Below the pieces are notes generated by a model. It saw nothing but the letters and a program-made list of their open reading frames with translations, was not told where the DNA came from and searched no databases. This document shows, piece by piece, positions 1 to 7,603 of a stretch of DNA of 25,850 nucleotides (positions are counted from its first letter, which is position 1; every line of letters starts with the position of its first letter). Made by a program: the position numbers and the translations under genes. This DNA comes from a virus: the IMG/VR virus record IMGVR_UViG_3300027856_000216, positions 1-25,850 of that record. One strand, given 5' to 3'.

Positions 1-624
1 GAACGTCGCGAACACTTGTGAGCCGTCCGGCGCCGTGACCATCATCGGCGTCGTGCGACCTGTCGTCGCCGCCTTCGGTGTCTCGATACGACTGATCTCT
101 TCCCCAGTGATCGGATCGATCCCGATGATGAAGTTGCCGACCGTCCGAAAGATCGGTCGATCCATTCCGAGGCCCTTAGCGTTCGCGGCCTCCATCGATT
201 GGATCACGGTCGCGATCGATCGTGCGCCGTCCGAGTCGCCTGTGGCCAGCGCCTGGGTGAACATCTGCCGCAACTGACTGAGCGCGACGTCCGGGTCCTG
301 CCCGGCCAACTGACCGAGCATCTCGCCCTGACGCGACGCGGCGCCGGTCTCTCTTCCGAACATGGCGCCCTCTGCCAACGCAGCGAGCAGCGTCGGACGA
401 TTGAATCCGCGCTGCCCACCGGACAGAGCGATCATCAGCCCCGCGTTGATGAGTGCGTCCTTGCGCGCCGCCGCGTTCTGTTCGTCACTCAGTCCAGGAT
501 CAGAAGGGCCGGCGAACACGTCCCCGAACTTCGAGAACACTCCACGCTTCTTCTCTTCCTCGGGCTCACGCTGTGCGCTGCCAGTCAGACCGGCCGGTGC
601 CGGAGCGAAAAATCCGTTAGCCAT
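1..624 (-). CDS. Internal virion / ejection-type protein, 3' end cut by the window edge
   Basis: An open frame of 208 codons runs from ATG at 624 to the left edge without a stop, so only the N-terminal part is present. The start has a strong GGAGG eight bases upstream and overlaps the stop of the preceding gene by eight bases (ATGGCTAA). The visible protein begins MANGFFAPAPAGL, has a charged stretch (EPEEEKKRG), then a hydrophobic, alanine-rich helix region (GLMIALSGG, LLAALAEGAMFGRE) and a Q/M-rich segment. I recognise no catalytic motif. It is the third of three consecutive low-complexity virion-type genes after the tail genes, the position of DNA-ejection proteins in P22-like phages. The functional call therefore rests on position and composition and is an inference. 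Confidence 0.72.
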   Translation of the reverse strand, partial: MANGFFAPAPAGLTGSAQREPEEEKKRGVFSKFGDVFAGPSDPGLSDEQNAAARKDALINAGLMIALSGGQRGFNRPTLLAALAEGAMFGRETGAASRQGEMLGQLAGQDPDVALSQLRQMFTQALATGDSDGARSIATVIQSMEAANAKGLGMDRPIFRTVGNFIIGIDPITGEEISRIETPKAATTGRTTPMMVTAPDGSQVFATF

Positions 625-967
625 TTTGAAATCCTCCGAGCAGCCCACCGAGCCTGACCGGGGGCATCTTAAACTCACGCATCATCTGCCGAGGGTCGAT
701 CTGCTGCGGTGCAGGCACCCTACCTATCAACGAACTTTTTTCCTGCCCCATACCCAACAGTTTCTGAAGCGCTGGGTTCTGTAGTGCCTGCATGATCGCT
801 CCAAACTTTCCGCCTTCCGGAACGTTGCCGAAAAATCCTTGCAGTCCTGACCCCGCTTGCATGGGCTGAAGCGATGGAACAGGCATCTGCGGCCGAGCTA
901 TGCTTGGCAGTGGCTCCATGAAAAACGACGGTGGAGACACACCCCGAGGCGGATCGATCCCAGGCAT
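617..967 (-). CDS. Small Pro/Gln/Met-rich virion-associated protein
   Basis: The 116-residue product starts at an ATG sharing bases with the stop of the preceding gene (TAATG at 965-969). The N-terminal third is proline-rich (PPRGVSPPS, RPQMPVPSLQPMQ). The middle has a short helical, hydrophobic segment (FGAIMQALQNPALQKLLGMG) and the C-terminus is glycine-rich (LGGLLGGFQNG). No known domain is recognisable. It lies between two proteins of similar composition and is translationally coupled to both, which suggests a small internal virion or ejection component. The gene itself is well supported by the overlaps on both sides; its role is inferred. Confidence 0.68.
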   Translation of the reverse strand: MPGIDPPRGVSPPSFFMEPLPSIARPQMPVPSLQPMQAGSGLQGFFGNVPEGGKFGAIMQALQNPALQKLLGMGQEKSSLIGRVPAPQQIDPRQMMREFKMPPVRLGGLLGGFQNG

Positions 968-1851
968 TAGAACAACCCTCCGAGCAGCCCGAGCCCGCCG
1001 CCGATCAGACCACCGATCGGTCCACCGACCTGAGCGCCGGTCATCGCACCACCAAACGCGCCAGCGAGAGGATTGCCCCCACTCTGCGTGGCGGTCGTTG
1101 TCCCACTGGTCGGTCCGAGCGACTGACCCATCATGTTCAACATTTGATTCCGACGCCAGGCCGGTTCCATCCGTTGCCTCTCTCGCATCTGCCTGAACGC
1201 TTCACCGCCAGAGAACATCGCCTGGTTTTTCTGGAAGTCGAGCCCACTAGAGAACTGCGTGCCGGACAGCAGGTTCTGCATTCCCTGCATGGCCTGCTGC
1301 TGTTGTAGTCCGTGCTGACCGAGCGCGGCGTTCAACGCTTCCGAGTGACCCTGCTGGTACAGTTGAGGCATGACCTGCGACGCCTGCCTGTCCACGTTGG
1401 AAATGCCCTGCGCCTGCAGTAGCTCTCCTCCCGAGCCGCCCCACGCGCCTCCCAGTGTCGCCGCCTGCTTCGCGCGTTTCTGCGCCAGGTCGCGTTGGTG
1501 CTGGAACATTCCCTCCGCGCCACCAATCACGTTCTCCAGATACGGATTCATAAACCCCTGGATCGACGACGGATCGAACTGGCCCGCCTGACCAGCAAGC
1601 TGACCGCTCTGCTGCATGAACTGGTCGAACCCACCGCCAGGCGTCATGCCCGCAAAACCCTGCATCGCTTGGTTCTGGAATTGATTAGGACCCTGAAATA
1701 TGTTCCGTTGAGTCCGCATCTGATTCGCGCCCTGGCGACCCATCTGACGCATCAGATCGATGTGCCGTTGGCTACTTGGGTCGAGCGTCTGGGTGACAGT
1801 CTCATCGCCACCGCCACCAAATATGTCGCCTACAAAATCGAACATGCCCAT
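967..1851 (-). CDS. Gln/Gly/Met-rich internal virion protein with C-terminal glycine zipper
   Basis: The product is 294 residues. GAGG lies seven bases before the ATG at 1851, and a second in-frame ATG two codons later is a less likely start. The N-terminus is MGMFDFVGDIFGGGGDE. The body is alanine/glutamine-rich and probably helical, with many QQ, QG and MQ pairs. The last 40 residues form a glycine-zipper-like hydrophobic tail (GAFGGAMTGAQVGG followed by PIGGLIGGG), a pattern that can insert into membranes. Phage ejection proteins that form a trans-envelope channel often combine a helical body with such a tail, and the position downstream of nozzle and fibre genes fits. No catalytic residues are seen. 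The ejection role is inferred. Confidence 0.72.
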   Translation of the reverse strand: MGMFDFVGDIFGGGGDETVTQTLDPSSQRHIDLMRQMGRQGANQMRTQRNIFQGPNQFQNQAMQGFAGMTPGGGFDQFMQQSGQLAGQAGQFDPSSIQGFMNPYLENVIGGAEGMFQHQRDLAQKRAKQAATLGGAWGGSGGELLQAQGISNVDRQASQVMPQLYQQGHSEALNAALGQHGLQQQQAMQGMQNLLSGTQFSSGLDFQKNQAMFSGGEAFRQMRERQRMEPAWRRNQMLNMMGQSLGPTSGTTTATQSGGNPLAGAFGGAMTGAQVGGPIGGLIGGGLGLLGGLF

Positions 1852-1871
1852 GCTAACCTCGTCTGTCCTTG

Positions 1872-3323
1872 TTAGATGTCAGCGAGAGTGTAAGTGTCCC
1901 ACAAACGGCCAACGATCTCGCTCGCACTGTGCGCGTAGAAGTCGACCACAATCGCATCATGCTCCGAAGTCGGGGTGGTCGGAGCTCCTGCTGTTCCCCA
2001 ATCTACAGCTGCCGGCCATGTAACGTCGGCGGCGTTCGAATCTCTTCGTATGATGACCCGGAGAAACTGTCCGGCTACCACTCCGCTGAACGTGACCGCG
2101 AGGGACGAGCTGTTCGACACGGCCGCGTAGAGAGTCTCCTGCTCTGTCCAATCGATAGCGAACGTCACGCTATTCAGTCCGCCATCCTTGACGGTGCCCA
2201 GGCGAAGATCGGCGGCGAGGGTGCCCGCTGCCACGTTAGTCCAATCGCCCGCCTCACCTATAACTGAGAACCCGAAGATGTCGCCACCGTAAATACCGCC
2301 GCTGGGAGACAGCTCCTGCAGCTCAACATCCGACCCGTCCAGGAGCTTGATCGTCGCCGCTGGCAGCGCCCACGCATCACAGTCGAGGGTGACCGTTCCG
2401 CCAATCTCTTCCACAGCATCGTGGCCATCAACCTTAACCTTGAATCCTTCCGGCACGTCGGTCACGACGATGTTCCGGCCACAGATCATCAGCCGGTCGC
2501 CTCGCGTAGCGTACCAGCCCATCACGCACCCAACATGAGTACCGCTCAACGGCGAAGCTGATTCCGTTCCAGACACACGCAGGGTAAGATTGTCCGCCAC
2601 GTCTTCGCCGTCGTCTACATTCAGAACCGTATAGCCGCGCAGCTTGTGGTCGGACCCATCCAGCTCAGTGACCAGCCGCATCACAGTCCACTTGTCTACA
2701 ACATTAGGAGCGGCCTCACCGTCCGAGTCGTACTCGCCAGCCGTGACTTCGTTGATGAGCCTAAACACGGCGGTGCTGTTATCCCAATAGAAAACGTATG
2801 CCTTCGCGTCACTGGTTCTGAGGAAGTTCACAACACCGAAGCCGCCAGTAGAATTAGGACCCATCACCATCTGTACGATGAGTTCCGTGTCCGCTACTGG
2901 TAGCGTCAGACGACCGGAGGCTTCCGCCGATCCGTGAGTGATCTGGTTAGCATTGAGCGTCAAATAACTGTTGTTAGCACCAGGACCGGATACGGCATCC
3001 CCGTACTCCGACTCGTACCACCCACCGTCAACGGGATCGGCATTGGCCCGGTTGAATTTGTCGGTCTTGACCAGCCCCGACGTCGTGCGAGCCAACACCC
3101 CAGCCGTCCGGTTCCGCAGATAGTCACCCGCCAACAGAGTCTCAAGCGAAACGTCGGAGAGTTCACCGAGCGCCGTTGCGCCGACGGCCGGTGCAACCGA
3201 GTCGGCTATGTAGTCCATGAACCTCGCGACCTCGCGACGAAACGCTGCCTCGGCGTGCTGGTCGTAGGTCTGTGTCGGCGCCGCAAATACCGGCGGTGCC
3301 GCCTTGATTGGACCGGTGGCCAC
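1872..3323 (-). CDS. Tail/fibre protein with lectin-like beta domain
   Basis: I place the start at the GTG at 3323 (483 residues). It overlaps the upstream stop as TAGTG and has AAGGGGG about nine bases before it. The only longer alternative is a TTG at 3374 with no ribosome binding site. The N-terminal 60 residues (FRREVARFMDYIADSV) look like a helical adaptor. From about residue 85 comes a glycine/serine/asparagine-rich beta region (KFNRANADPVDGGWYESEYG and onwards) that reads like a concanavalin-type lectin or jelly-roll sandwich, followed by further beta repeats to the C-terminus. The gene follows the nozzle-like gene directly. A host-binding or tail-tip role is inferred; the carbohydrate ligand is unknown. 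Confidence 0.72.
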   Translation of the reverse strand: MATGPIKAAPPVFAAPTQTYDQHAEAAFRREVARFMDYIADSVAPAVGATALGELSDVSLETLLAGDYLRNRTAGVLARTTSGLVKTDKFNRANADPVDGGWYESEYGDAVSGPGANNSYLTLNANQITHGSAEASGRLTLPVADTELIVQMVMGPNSTGGFGVVNFLRTSDAKAYVFYWDNSTAVFRLINEVTAGEYDSDGEAAPNVVDKWTVMRLVTELDGSDHKLRGYTVLNVDDGEDVADNLTLRVSGTESASPLSGTHVGCVMGWYATRGDRLMICGRNIVVTDVPEGFKVKVDGHDAVEEIGGTVTLDCDAWALPAATIKLLDGSDVELQELSPSGGIYGGDIFGFSVIGEAGDWTNVAAGTLAADLRLGTVKDGGLNSVTFAIDWTEQETLYAAVSNSSSLAVTFSGVVAGQFLRVIIRRDSNAADVTWPAAVDWGTAGAPTTPTSEHDAIVVDFYAHSASEIVGRLWDTYTLADI

Positions 3324-5275
3324 TAGCGTCTGCCCCCTTGCTCGATCTGGAGTCGAGGCGTACCAAACCGCCAATTCACGGTCTGTTGATCTAACCGCAT
3401 CCGCACCTGACGCGCCGTGAGTCTGACGTTGGTCGGCTCCCGCGCCGTGAACGCTGCGGACAGCGTCTCGTCCGCTGTCGGATAGAACGACGTGTAGAGC
3501 TTCATCTGCACGTCACCGAGCGTCTTCTCGTCCGGTATCAGGCCCACGATGTGCATGACGTTGTCACCTTCTGCGATCTCGATCGGTCCACTTTCCGCGT
3601 AAGGCGTGAGAGCCGACCCACTCTGATCGAGGTACTCCGAGCCTCGTTCCTGGTCATACACAACGCCGCTCGCGTCGGACGCCATCGGATAGTCGAACGC
3701 GTTGCGATCGACGCCGGCCGTGCGCTGCAGCGCGCCTATGTTCCAGTACTGCTCTTCCCAGTTGAACTCGACGTACCGATCGTTCTCTACAGATCCCCCA
3801 CTGCAGTAGTACCAGCGCACCGTGTTCTTCTCAGCCAAAGAGACCGCAACCGCCTTCGACGACTGCGTTCTGTTTATGTCATTGAAAACATAGTCCGCGA
3901 CGTCGTTCGGGATCTCGGTCACGAAGCCGTCATACATGAAGAACTTCGAGTGGCTCATCCAGAACGCTTTGCTGTCCACGACCACCATACTCATTCGGCT
4001 GATCGCGCCGCACTGCGAACCGACCTGCTGGAACGAGTACACGAGCGTGCCGCCCACATATCGCATCGCGAACAAGTCGACATCGGTCCAGATCAATGTC
4101 TCGGCGCGCGACCGTCTGCCGGCCATCAGTTCGCCCGGACCGGGCAGCACGAACGAGCCGGCCTGGTTCGTGTCGGCTGGGTCCCACAGTGTCATGTTCT
4201 GTTGATCGCTCCACACCAACTCCCGGCGATCGCCACTGGCGCCTACGGGCAGATCGCCCGACGGACCGAGGGCCACAATAAATCGCTCCGGAGTCACTAC
4301 GACTCCCCGGCATCCTATCGGAGAGTTCTCGATCTGTTCAGCGATGCCGGCGTCCGACTTGTCCCACGTGTAGAGCTTGCCGTCCGAGTACGCCTGCGCT
4401 ACCAGGTCCTCACCGTACGAGTCCAGTTGCCAGACCTGTGTCTCGACGATGGTCTGCAGCGCCGGGTTGCCCACGCCGTACGCGCCCGAGCCGTACGCAC
4501 CGTCCCCGTAGTTACCTGTCGAGAGCGTCGCGTCACCGCCGCCGGTCGTGAAGCTGTCGGGCGTGATGTCTCTGAGCGTGCCAGAGTTATAGACGTAGAG
4601 ATACGTCGGTGTCCCGAACGCCAGGTGCGGGATCTGATCGTTGGCCTTCCACGCCAGCATCCCACGTATCACCTCGTCCACTTCGAGCGGACCGTCGCCG
4701 ATAAAGCACTGCTTGCCCAGGGCCGTCGACGTACCGACCGTCGTCACCCTGGCGCGCACATAGTAGTACGGGCCCTGTGTGTTGACCGTGGTCGCCTCCC
4801 AGTCCCAAGGCAGATCCCACACGACCGTCAGGTCGTCTGCTGCGTTCTGGAAGTTGTCTGTGTTGTCAACGACGCCTGAGAGCGCGACCCAGGCGCTACC
4901 GTCGTAGTATTCCCATGTCACGCCACCGTCGGACGCGGCCGTGCTCACATTGATCGTGATCTCGTTGAACCGAAATCCGTACCCGATATAGAACGCGTCG
5001 TTCGACGCAGGACTCGCCGGCACCAGTACGACGTCGTTCGTGTCGGCGTCGTTCGCGTCGGCGGTCTCGTCGGTCATCACGCCGCCGTCGTCCGAGATCG
5101 CGGCAGTGACCGCGACGTCGTCGTTGCGCTCGGCCGGCTGCCATCCGCCGACAGGACCCATCGCGCCCTCGTGCCAGCGCACCAGAGACGCGTCGTACCA
5201 CCGACCACGCGTGTCGTAGACTGTACCAGGCCGTGCGATGCCCGGAGGTATCCGCAGTGGAACGTTCTTAGGCAT
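3323..5275 (-). CDS. Nozzle/tail-tube-like virion protein with an inserted beta domain
   Basis: The 650-residue product starts at an ATG in a TAATG overlap with the previous gene, with GGAAGATC upstream. Residues 1-48 (IPPGIARPGTVYDTRGRWYD, then LVRWHEGAMGPVGGW) are a signature I recognise from large beta-rich tail proteins of podoviruses that act as nozzle or tube. The theme resumes at about residue 201 with RGMLAWKANDQIPHLAFGT and LYVYNSGTLRDITP. It continues through repeated beta strands of propeller type (VWSDQQNMTLWDP, AFWMSHSKFFMYDG). Residues about 51-198 interrupt this and contain a separate beta sandwich (FYIGYGFRF, WEYYDGSAWVALSG, YYYVRARV). The family call is from recognition of motifs, not from a search. 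Confidence 0.8.
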   Translation of the reverse strand: MPKNVPLRIPPGIARPGTVYDTRGRWYDASLVRWHEGAMGPVGGWQPAERNDDVAVTAAISDDGGVMTDETADANDADTNDVVLVPASPASNDAFYIGYGFRFNEITINVSTAASDGGVTWEYYDGSAWVALSGVVDNTDNFQNAADDLTVVWDLPWDWEATTVNTQGPYYYVRARVTTVGTSTALGKQCFIGDGPLEVDEVIRGMLAWKANDQIPHLAFGTPTYLYVYNSGTLRDITPDSFTTGGGDATLSTGNYGDGAYGSGAYGVGNPALQTIVETQVWQLDSYGEDLVAQAYSDGKLYTWDKSDAGIAEQIENSPIGCRGVVVTPERFIVALGPSGDLPVGASGDRRELVWSDQQNMTLWDPADTNQAGSFVLPGPGELMAGRRSRAETLIWTDVDLFAMRYVGGTLVYSFQQVGSQCGAISRMSMVVVDSKAFWMSHSKFFMYDGFVTEIPNDVADYVFNDINRTQSSKAVAVSLAEKNTVRWYYCSGGSVENDRYVEFNWEEQYWNIGALQRTAGVDRNAFDYPMASDASGVVYDQERGSEYLDQSGSALTPYAESGPIEIAEGDNVMHIVGLIPDEKTLGDVQMKLYTSFYPTADETLSAAFTAREPTNVRLTARQVRMRLDQQTVNWRFGTPRLQIEQGGRR

Positions 5276-5712
5276 TAGATCTTCCAGTCCGGTCCATCTA
5301 TCAGTAATTGAAACTCATTGATGTCTTGCAGTTCCCGCATGAACGTCCGGAACGCGTGCTGCGAATCGATGACACCGAGCTTGAGTCGTTGGACACCGGT
5401 CTCTTCATCGATCACATCCAACATTCCGAAATCAAACCCGAGCAAGATACAGCCCTCGGTGTCCTCTTCGGTGTTTCCTACATGAAACAGAATCCGACTT
5501 CTGCCCTGTACGTCACAGACCTCGAAGGTGTCGATGTTGTGTCTGTAATAGGTCGTGCGCCGGCACGTGTATTCGCCGGCCGGAATACGAGACTCACCCT
5601 GTTGGTTGCCTCGGTCCTCTTCCTCCATCGTGACCAGATCTAGACGAGACGAGGTCAGCCGGCCGTACGTCCCGTCCGGACTGACCGCCACTCGGCGAAG
5701 GTGTAACCTCAT
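5275..5712 (-). CDS. DUF5675-family protein, candidate lysis-linked enzyme
   Basis: The 145-residue product matches the DUF5675 pattern as I know it. It has an N-terminal LRR..VSPDGTYGRL strand, then SRIPAGEYTC at residues 41-50, and a core CDVQGRSRILFHVGN followed by DTEGCILLG. The conserved H77 and the GC at 87-88 resemble the His and Gly-Cys arrangement of L,D-transpeptidase/YkuD enzymes, so a peptidoglycan-related activity is conceivable but unproven. The start has AAGAGAG six bases upstream. The first 118 bases overlap the end of the upstream holin-like gene in another frame. Its place right after two short membrane proteins suggests a lysis block. No other endolysin is visible in the window. 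Confidence 0.78.
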   Translation of the reverse strand: MRLHLRRVAVSPDGTYGRLTSSRLDLVTMEEEDRGNQQGESRIPAGEYTCRRTTYYRHNIDTFEVCDVQGRSRILFHVGNTEEDTEGCILLGFDFGMLDVIDEETGVQRLKLGVIDSQHAFRTFMRELQDINEFQLLIDGPDWKI

Positions 5713-5920
5713 GGTGATCTCTCTTGTAAGTCCACCGTTTTCCTACGTTGGCCGCCTCGCCCGCCACCACCGCGCCCAGCACAGTGGAGAGCAGCGGAAC
5801 TAGCTCGGTCGGGTTACGATCCAGAAGCAGCCAACTTATCACAGCAAGAACCACGATCGCTGTGAACATCCAGCGCGTCGCGATCCTCCAGCTATCGGTC
5901 AGGCTCGTTTTCGTTTCCAT
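5594..5920 (-). CDS. Holin-like two-helix membrane protein
   Basis: The product is 108 residues with two hydrophobic helices, about residues 17-33 (WMFTAIVVLAVISWLLL) and 42-60 (VPLLSTVLGAVVAGEAANVG), followed by a basic stretch KRWTYKRDHH. Size, helix count and charged tail match small phage holins. The final 39 residues are encoded in DNA that also encodes the start of the DUF5675 protein. That tail (rich in S, G, R, P) looks unconstrained, so the functional part is probably the first 70 residues. GGTGG lies just before the ATG, and the start overlaps the preceding gene by 29 bases. Holin function is inferred from topology and neighbours. Confidence 0.62.
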   Translation of the reverse strand: METKTSLTDSWRIATRWMFTAIVVLAVISWLLLDRNPTELVPLLSTVLGAVVAGEAANVGKRWTYKRDHHEVTPSPSGGQSGRDVRPADLVSSRSGHDGGRGPRQPTG

Positions 5921-6179
5921 CTACCACCCGCTGAAGTGCGTCCAGTCTCTCATCGAACTCACGCCACATCTCAAACCCATCCTCAGTCGTGAACCTGCTC
6001 GCCTCGATCGCCACCAGTCGTTTGTCCAAAGCGTTCAGTGTCACATCGATCCTCTGCAACTGGTAGCCCATGCCGACCATGATCGGAAGGAGCAACACGG
6101 TAATGACCCGCCACGTCCACTCCATTACGACGCGACCGCTCACACCCCCGTTTACCCTAGTGGCTCCGCTATCACCCAT
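5892..6179 (-). CDS. Membrane-anchored coiled-coil protein, possible spanin or holin accessory
   Basis: The 95-residue product has a short polar N-terminus, one membrane helix at about 23-40 (WRVITVLLLPIMVGMGYQL) and then heptad-rich sequence to the C-terminus (LQRIDVTLNALDKRLVAIEA, REFDERLDALQRVV). A single anchor followed by a coiled coil is typical of inner-membrane spanin subunits and of XhlA-like accessory lysis proteins. The chosen ATG has GGAGG eight bases upstream. An internal ATG 18 codons later would give a shorter protein starting at MEWTW. The gene overlaps both neighbours and directly precedes the holin-like gene. The lysis role is inferred. Confidence 0.6.
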   Translation of the reverse strand: MGDSGATRVNGGVSGRVVMEWTWRVITVLLLPIMVGMGYQLQRIDVTLNALDKRLVAIEASRFTTEDGFEMWREFDERLDALQRVVDGNENEPDR

Positions 6180-6466
6180 GCCGATGCCTCCGCTTTACCG
6201 GCGTTATGTCGAACGAACCAATAATCTTCTGTCTCGGAGTCCGTGTTGTAGGACGTCACTCTGGCTCCCACAGAATCGAAAACGGATGAAGGGTCCTCGG
6301 TCGTCGCGCTGTACCCGATGTCAGTCGAAACTTCCTGAGCGTTCACCCACTGTACCCCGATCAGGTCTCCCCCGTACTTAAACAACCGCACGTTCGTTGG
6401 CGGCGCAGGCTCGACCGGAACAGCGGGAATGCCAGCCAGAGCGGCCAGTGGAGAAAAGGGAATCAT
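6152..6466 (-). CDS. Small beta-rich, possibly fibronectin-III-like virion protein
   Basis: The 104-residue product starts at a TAATG overlap, with GGAGG about ten bases upstream. After a Pro/Ala-rich leader (AALAGIPAVPVEPAPPTNVR) it has alternating hydrophobic strands (RLFKYGGDLIGVQWVNA, DYWFVRHNAGKAEAS). This spacing is like a single Ig or fibronectin-III domain with the PP-T-NV entry strand. It lies immediately downstream of the fibre-type 168-residue gene and may be a fibre accessory or decoration domain. I do not recognise a specific family. The gene is supported by its start signal and tight packing; the fold is a guess from the strand pattern. Confidence 0.58.
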   Translation of the reverse strand: MIPFSPLAALAGIPAVPVEPAPPTNVRLFKYGGDLIGVQWVNAQEVSTDIGYSATTEDPSSVFDSVGARVTSYNTDSETEDYWFVRHNAGKAEASAWVIAEPLG

Positions 6467-6972
6467 TAGCTCAGATCCTCCATAGCACGAGCTACATAGA
6501 TCGTCACCCCAGCGTCATAGGTGTAGAACACGTAGACGTCGACTCCGTTGGCCGTCGGTGTCGGTGGAACCCCACCCGGCCACAGCCAGGCCGCGCCCCA
6601 AGTGATCGAGGACGTGCCACCCATCGTCAACTCCAGCACACCGGAGAAGAACCCGGCCGGTTCGTTCGTCAGGTCCATGCTGTCGATGTCGCCGTTAGTC
6701 GTGCCGTAGAAGAAGTTTCCGGCCGAACAATCCAGAGTCACGTCGCCACTAACCGACGCGCCCTTGTCGACCGCCGTGTGTTCCTGCGTCAGCAACTTCA
6801 GATTGCCAGTCATCGTTCCACCGGCCACAGGCAGTGCCGCGTCGGCCACGACCTCCACGTCGTTCAGGTCGCTATCGACGCCATCGAACAACGTGTTCAG
6901 GATCGCGCCCCAGGCGCCAGGATCACCACCGACTGTCGGCTTTATCCACTCGTAGTACTGTGTGATCGCCAT
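6466..6972 (-). CDS. Tail-fibre-type protein (short)
   Basis: The 168-residue product starts with AGGGGG five bases before the ATG. The N-terminus YYEWIKPTVGGDPGAWGAIL followed by NTLFDGVDSDLND, and then LPVAGGTMTGNLKLL, are patterns I know from phage tail-fibre and collar-type proteins, where the GGTMTG segment leads into trimeric beta structure. The rest is beta-rich with many G, T, S and N residues (GGTSSITWGAAWLWPGG). At this size it is more likely a fibre base or short spike than a complete receptor-binding protein. It sits right after the head-tail adaptor gene. Confidence 0.7.
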   Translation of the reverse strand: MAITQYYEWIKPTVGGDPGAWGAILNTLFDGVDSDLNDVEVVADAALPVAGGTMTGNLKLLTQEHTAVDKGASVSGDVTLDCSAGNFFYGTTNGDIDSMDLTNEPAGFFSGVLELTMGGTSSITWGAAWLWPGGVPPTPTANGVDVYVFYTYDAGVTIYVARAMEDLS

Positions 6973-6973
6973 G

Positions 6974-7603
6974 TTAGCCCCCTATTACACGACGCGCTCG
7001 TCGACGCATCGTACCAGAAAATTGTCTGCGCTGCGCTTCCGCCGACAGGGAGTCCATCGCAGAAGTCAACTTACTTATCCAAAGTTGAACACGCGCGTCG
7101 TTATGTAGGAACGGCTCGGCCTCGACCAGTGTCCCGTACAGGTAGATGTCCGGACTGTCGAGCAGGAGCCAGTTGTCGGCCTGTGAATCACTAAGAGGAA
7201 GGATCTTCCTCCAGTACGTCATCAGCGTCGAGTACGAAGTATCGGGCGCCGGACCGTAGCGGATTGTGCTGCCCGTGATCGCGGCCACCTTCGGAACACC
7301 GGTCGGCCCGTACTGCTGGTTGTACCGTTGCACGACCTCGGCGCCCACGATCTCGATCTCCCCGTAGTACGTCGGCCCGTCGTGGTACCAGGCCTCCATC
7401 GAATCGAAATCAGAGGGCAGAGTGTCCCCGTCAGCGCTGACCGTGAACGTGCCTCGGTCCTGCAGCTTTCGAGTGCGCCAGTCGCGCTCCAACGTTTGCT
7501 CCGCAAGCTGGATGAACGTCGGAATATCGTCTACGAGATCGTCCCGGTTCAACCAGTTCGCGACCTCGGTCTTCAGCGTCGCATAGCTAGTGATCTGAGC
7601 CAT
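6974..7603 (-). CDS. Head-tail adaptor (phage adaptor family, P22 gp4-like role)
   Basis: The 209-residue product begins MAQITSYATLKTEVANWLNR followed by DDLVDDIPTFIQLAEQTLER, the helical N-terminal signature I know from podovirus and siphovirus adaptor proteins that bind below the portal ring. A beta-containing middle follows (TFTVSADGDTLPSDFDSMEA), and then helices rich in Leu and charged residues (YLYGTLVEAEPFLHNDARV). It ends in a basic tail, MRRRARRVIGG. GGGAGAAG precedes the ATG. In P22-like virions the adaptor connects the portal to the nozzle, and both partners are encoded in this operon. The call comes from motif memory plus position. Confidence 0.78.
   Translation of the reverse strand: MAQITSYATLKTEVANWLNRDDLVDDIPTFIQLAEQTLERDWRTRKLQDRGTFTVSADGDTLPSDFDSMEAWYHDGPTYYGEIEIVGAEVVQRYNQQYGPTGVPKVAAITGSTIRYGPAPDTSYSTLMTYWRKILPLSDSQADNWLLLDSPDIYLYGTLVEAEPFLHNDARVQLWISKLTSAMDSLSAEAQRRQFSGTMRRRARRVIGG

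Noticed and set aside
3321-3374. Longer start for the lectin-like tail gene
   Set aside because: The codon at 3374 is TTG and has no ribosome binding site. GTG at 3323 has AAGGGGG and couples to the upstream stop.
3551-4879. Long open frame of 442 codons on the plus strand
   Set aside because: It is antisense to the nozzle-like gene, has an Arg/Val/His-rich composition typical of shadow frames in GC-rich DNA and shows no domain.
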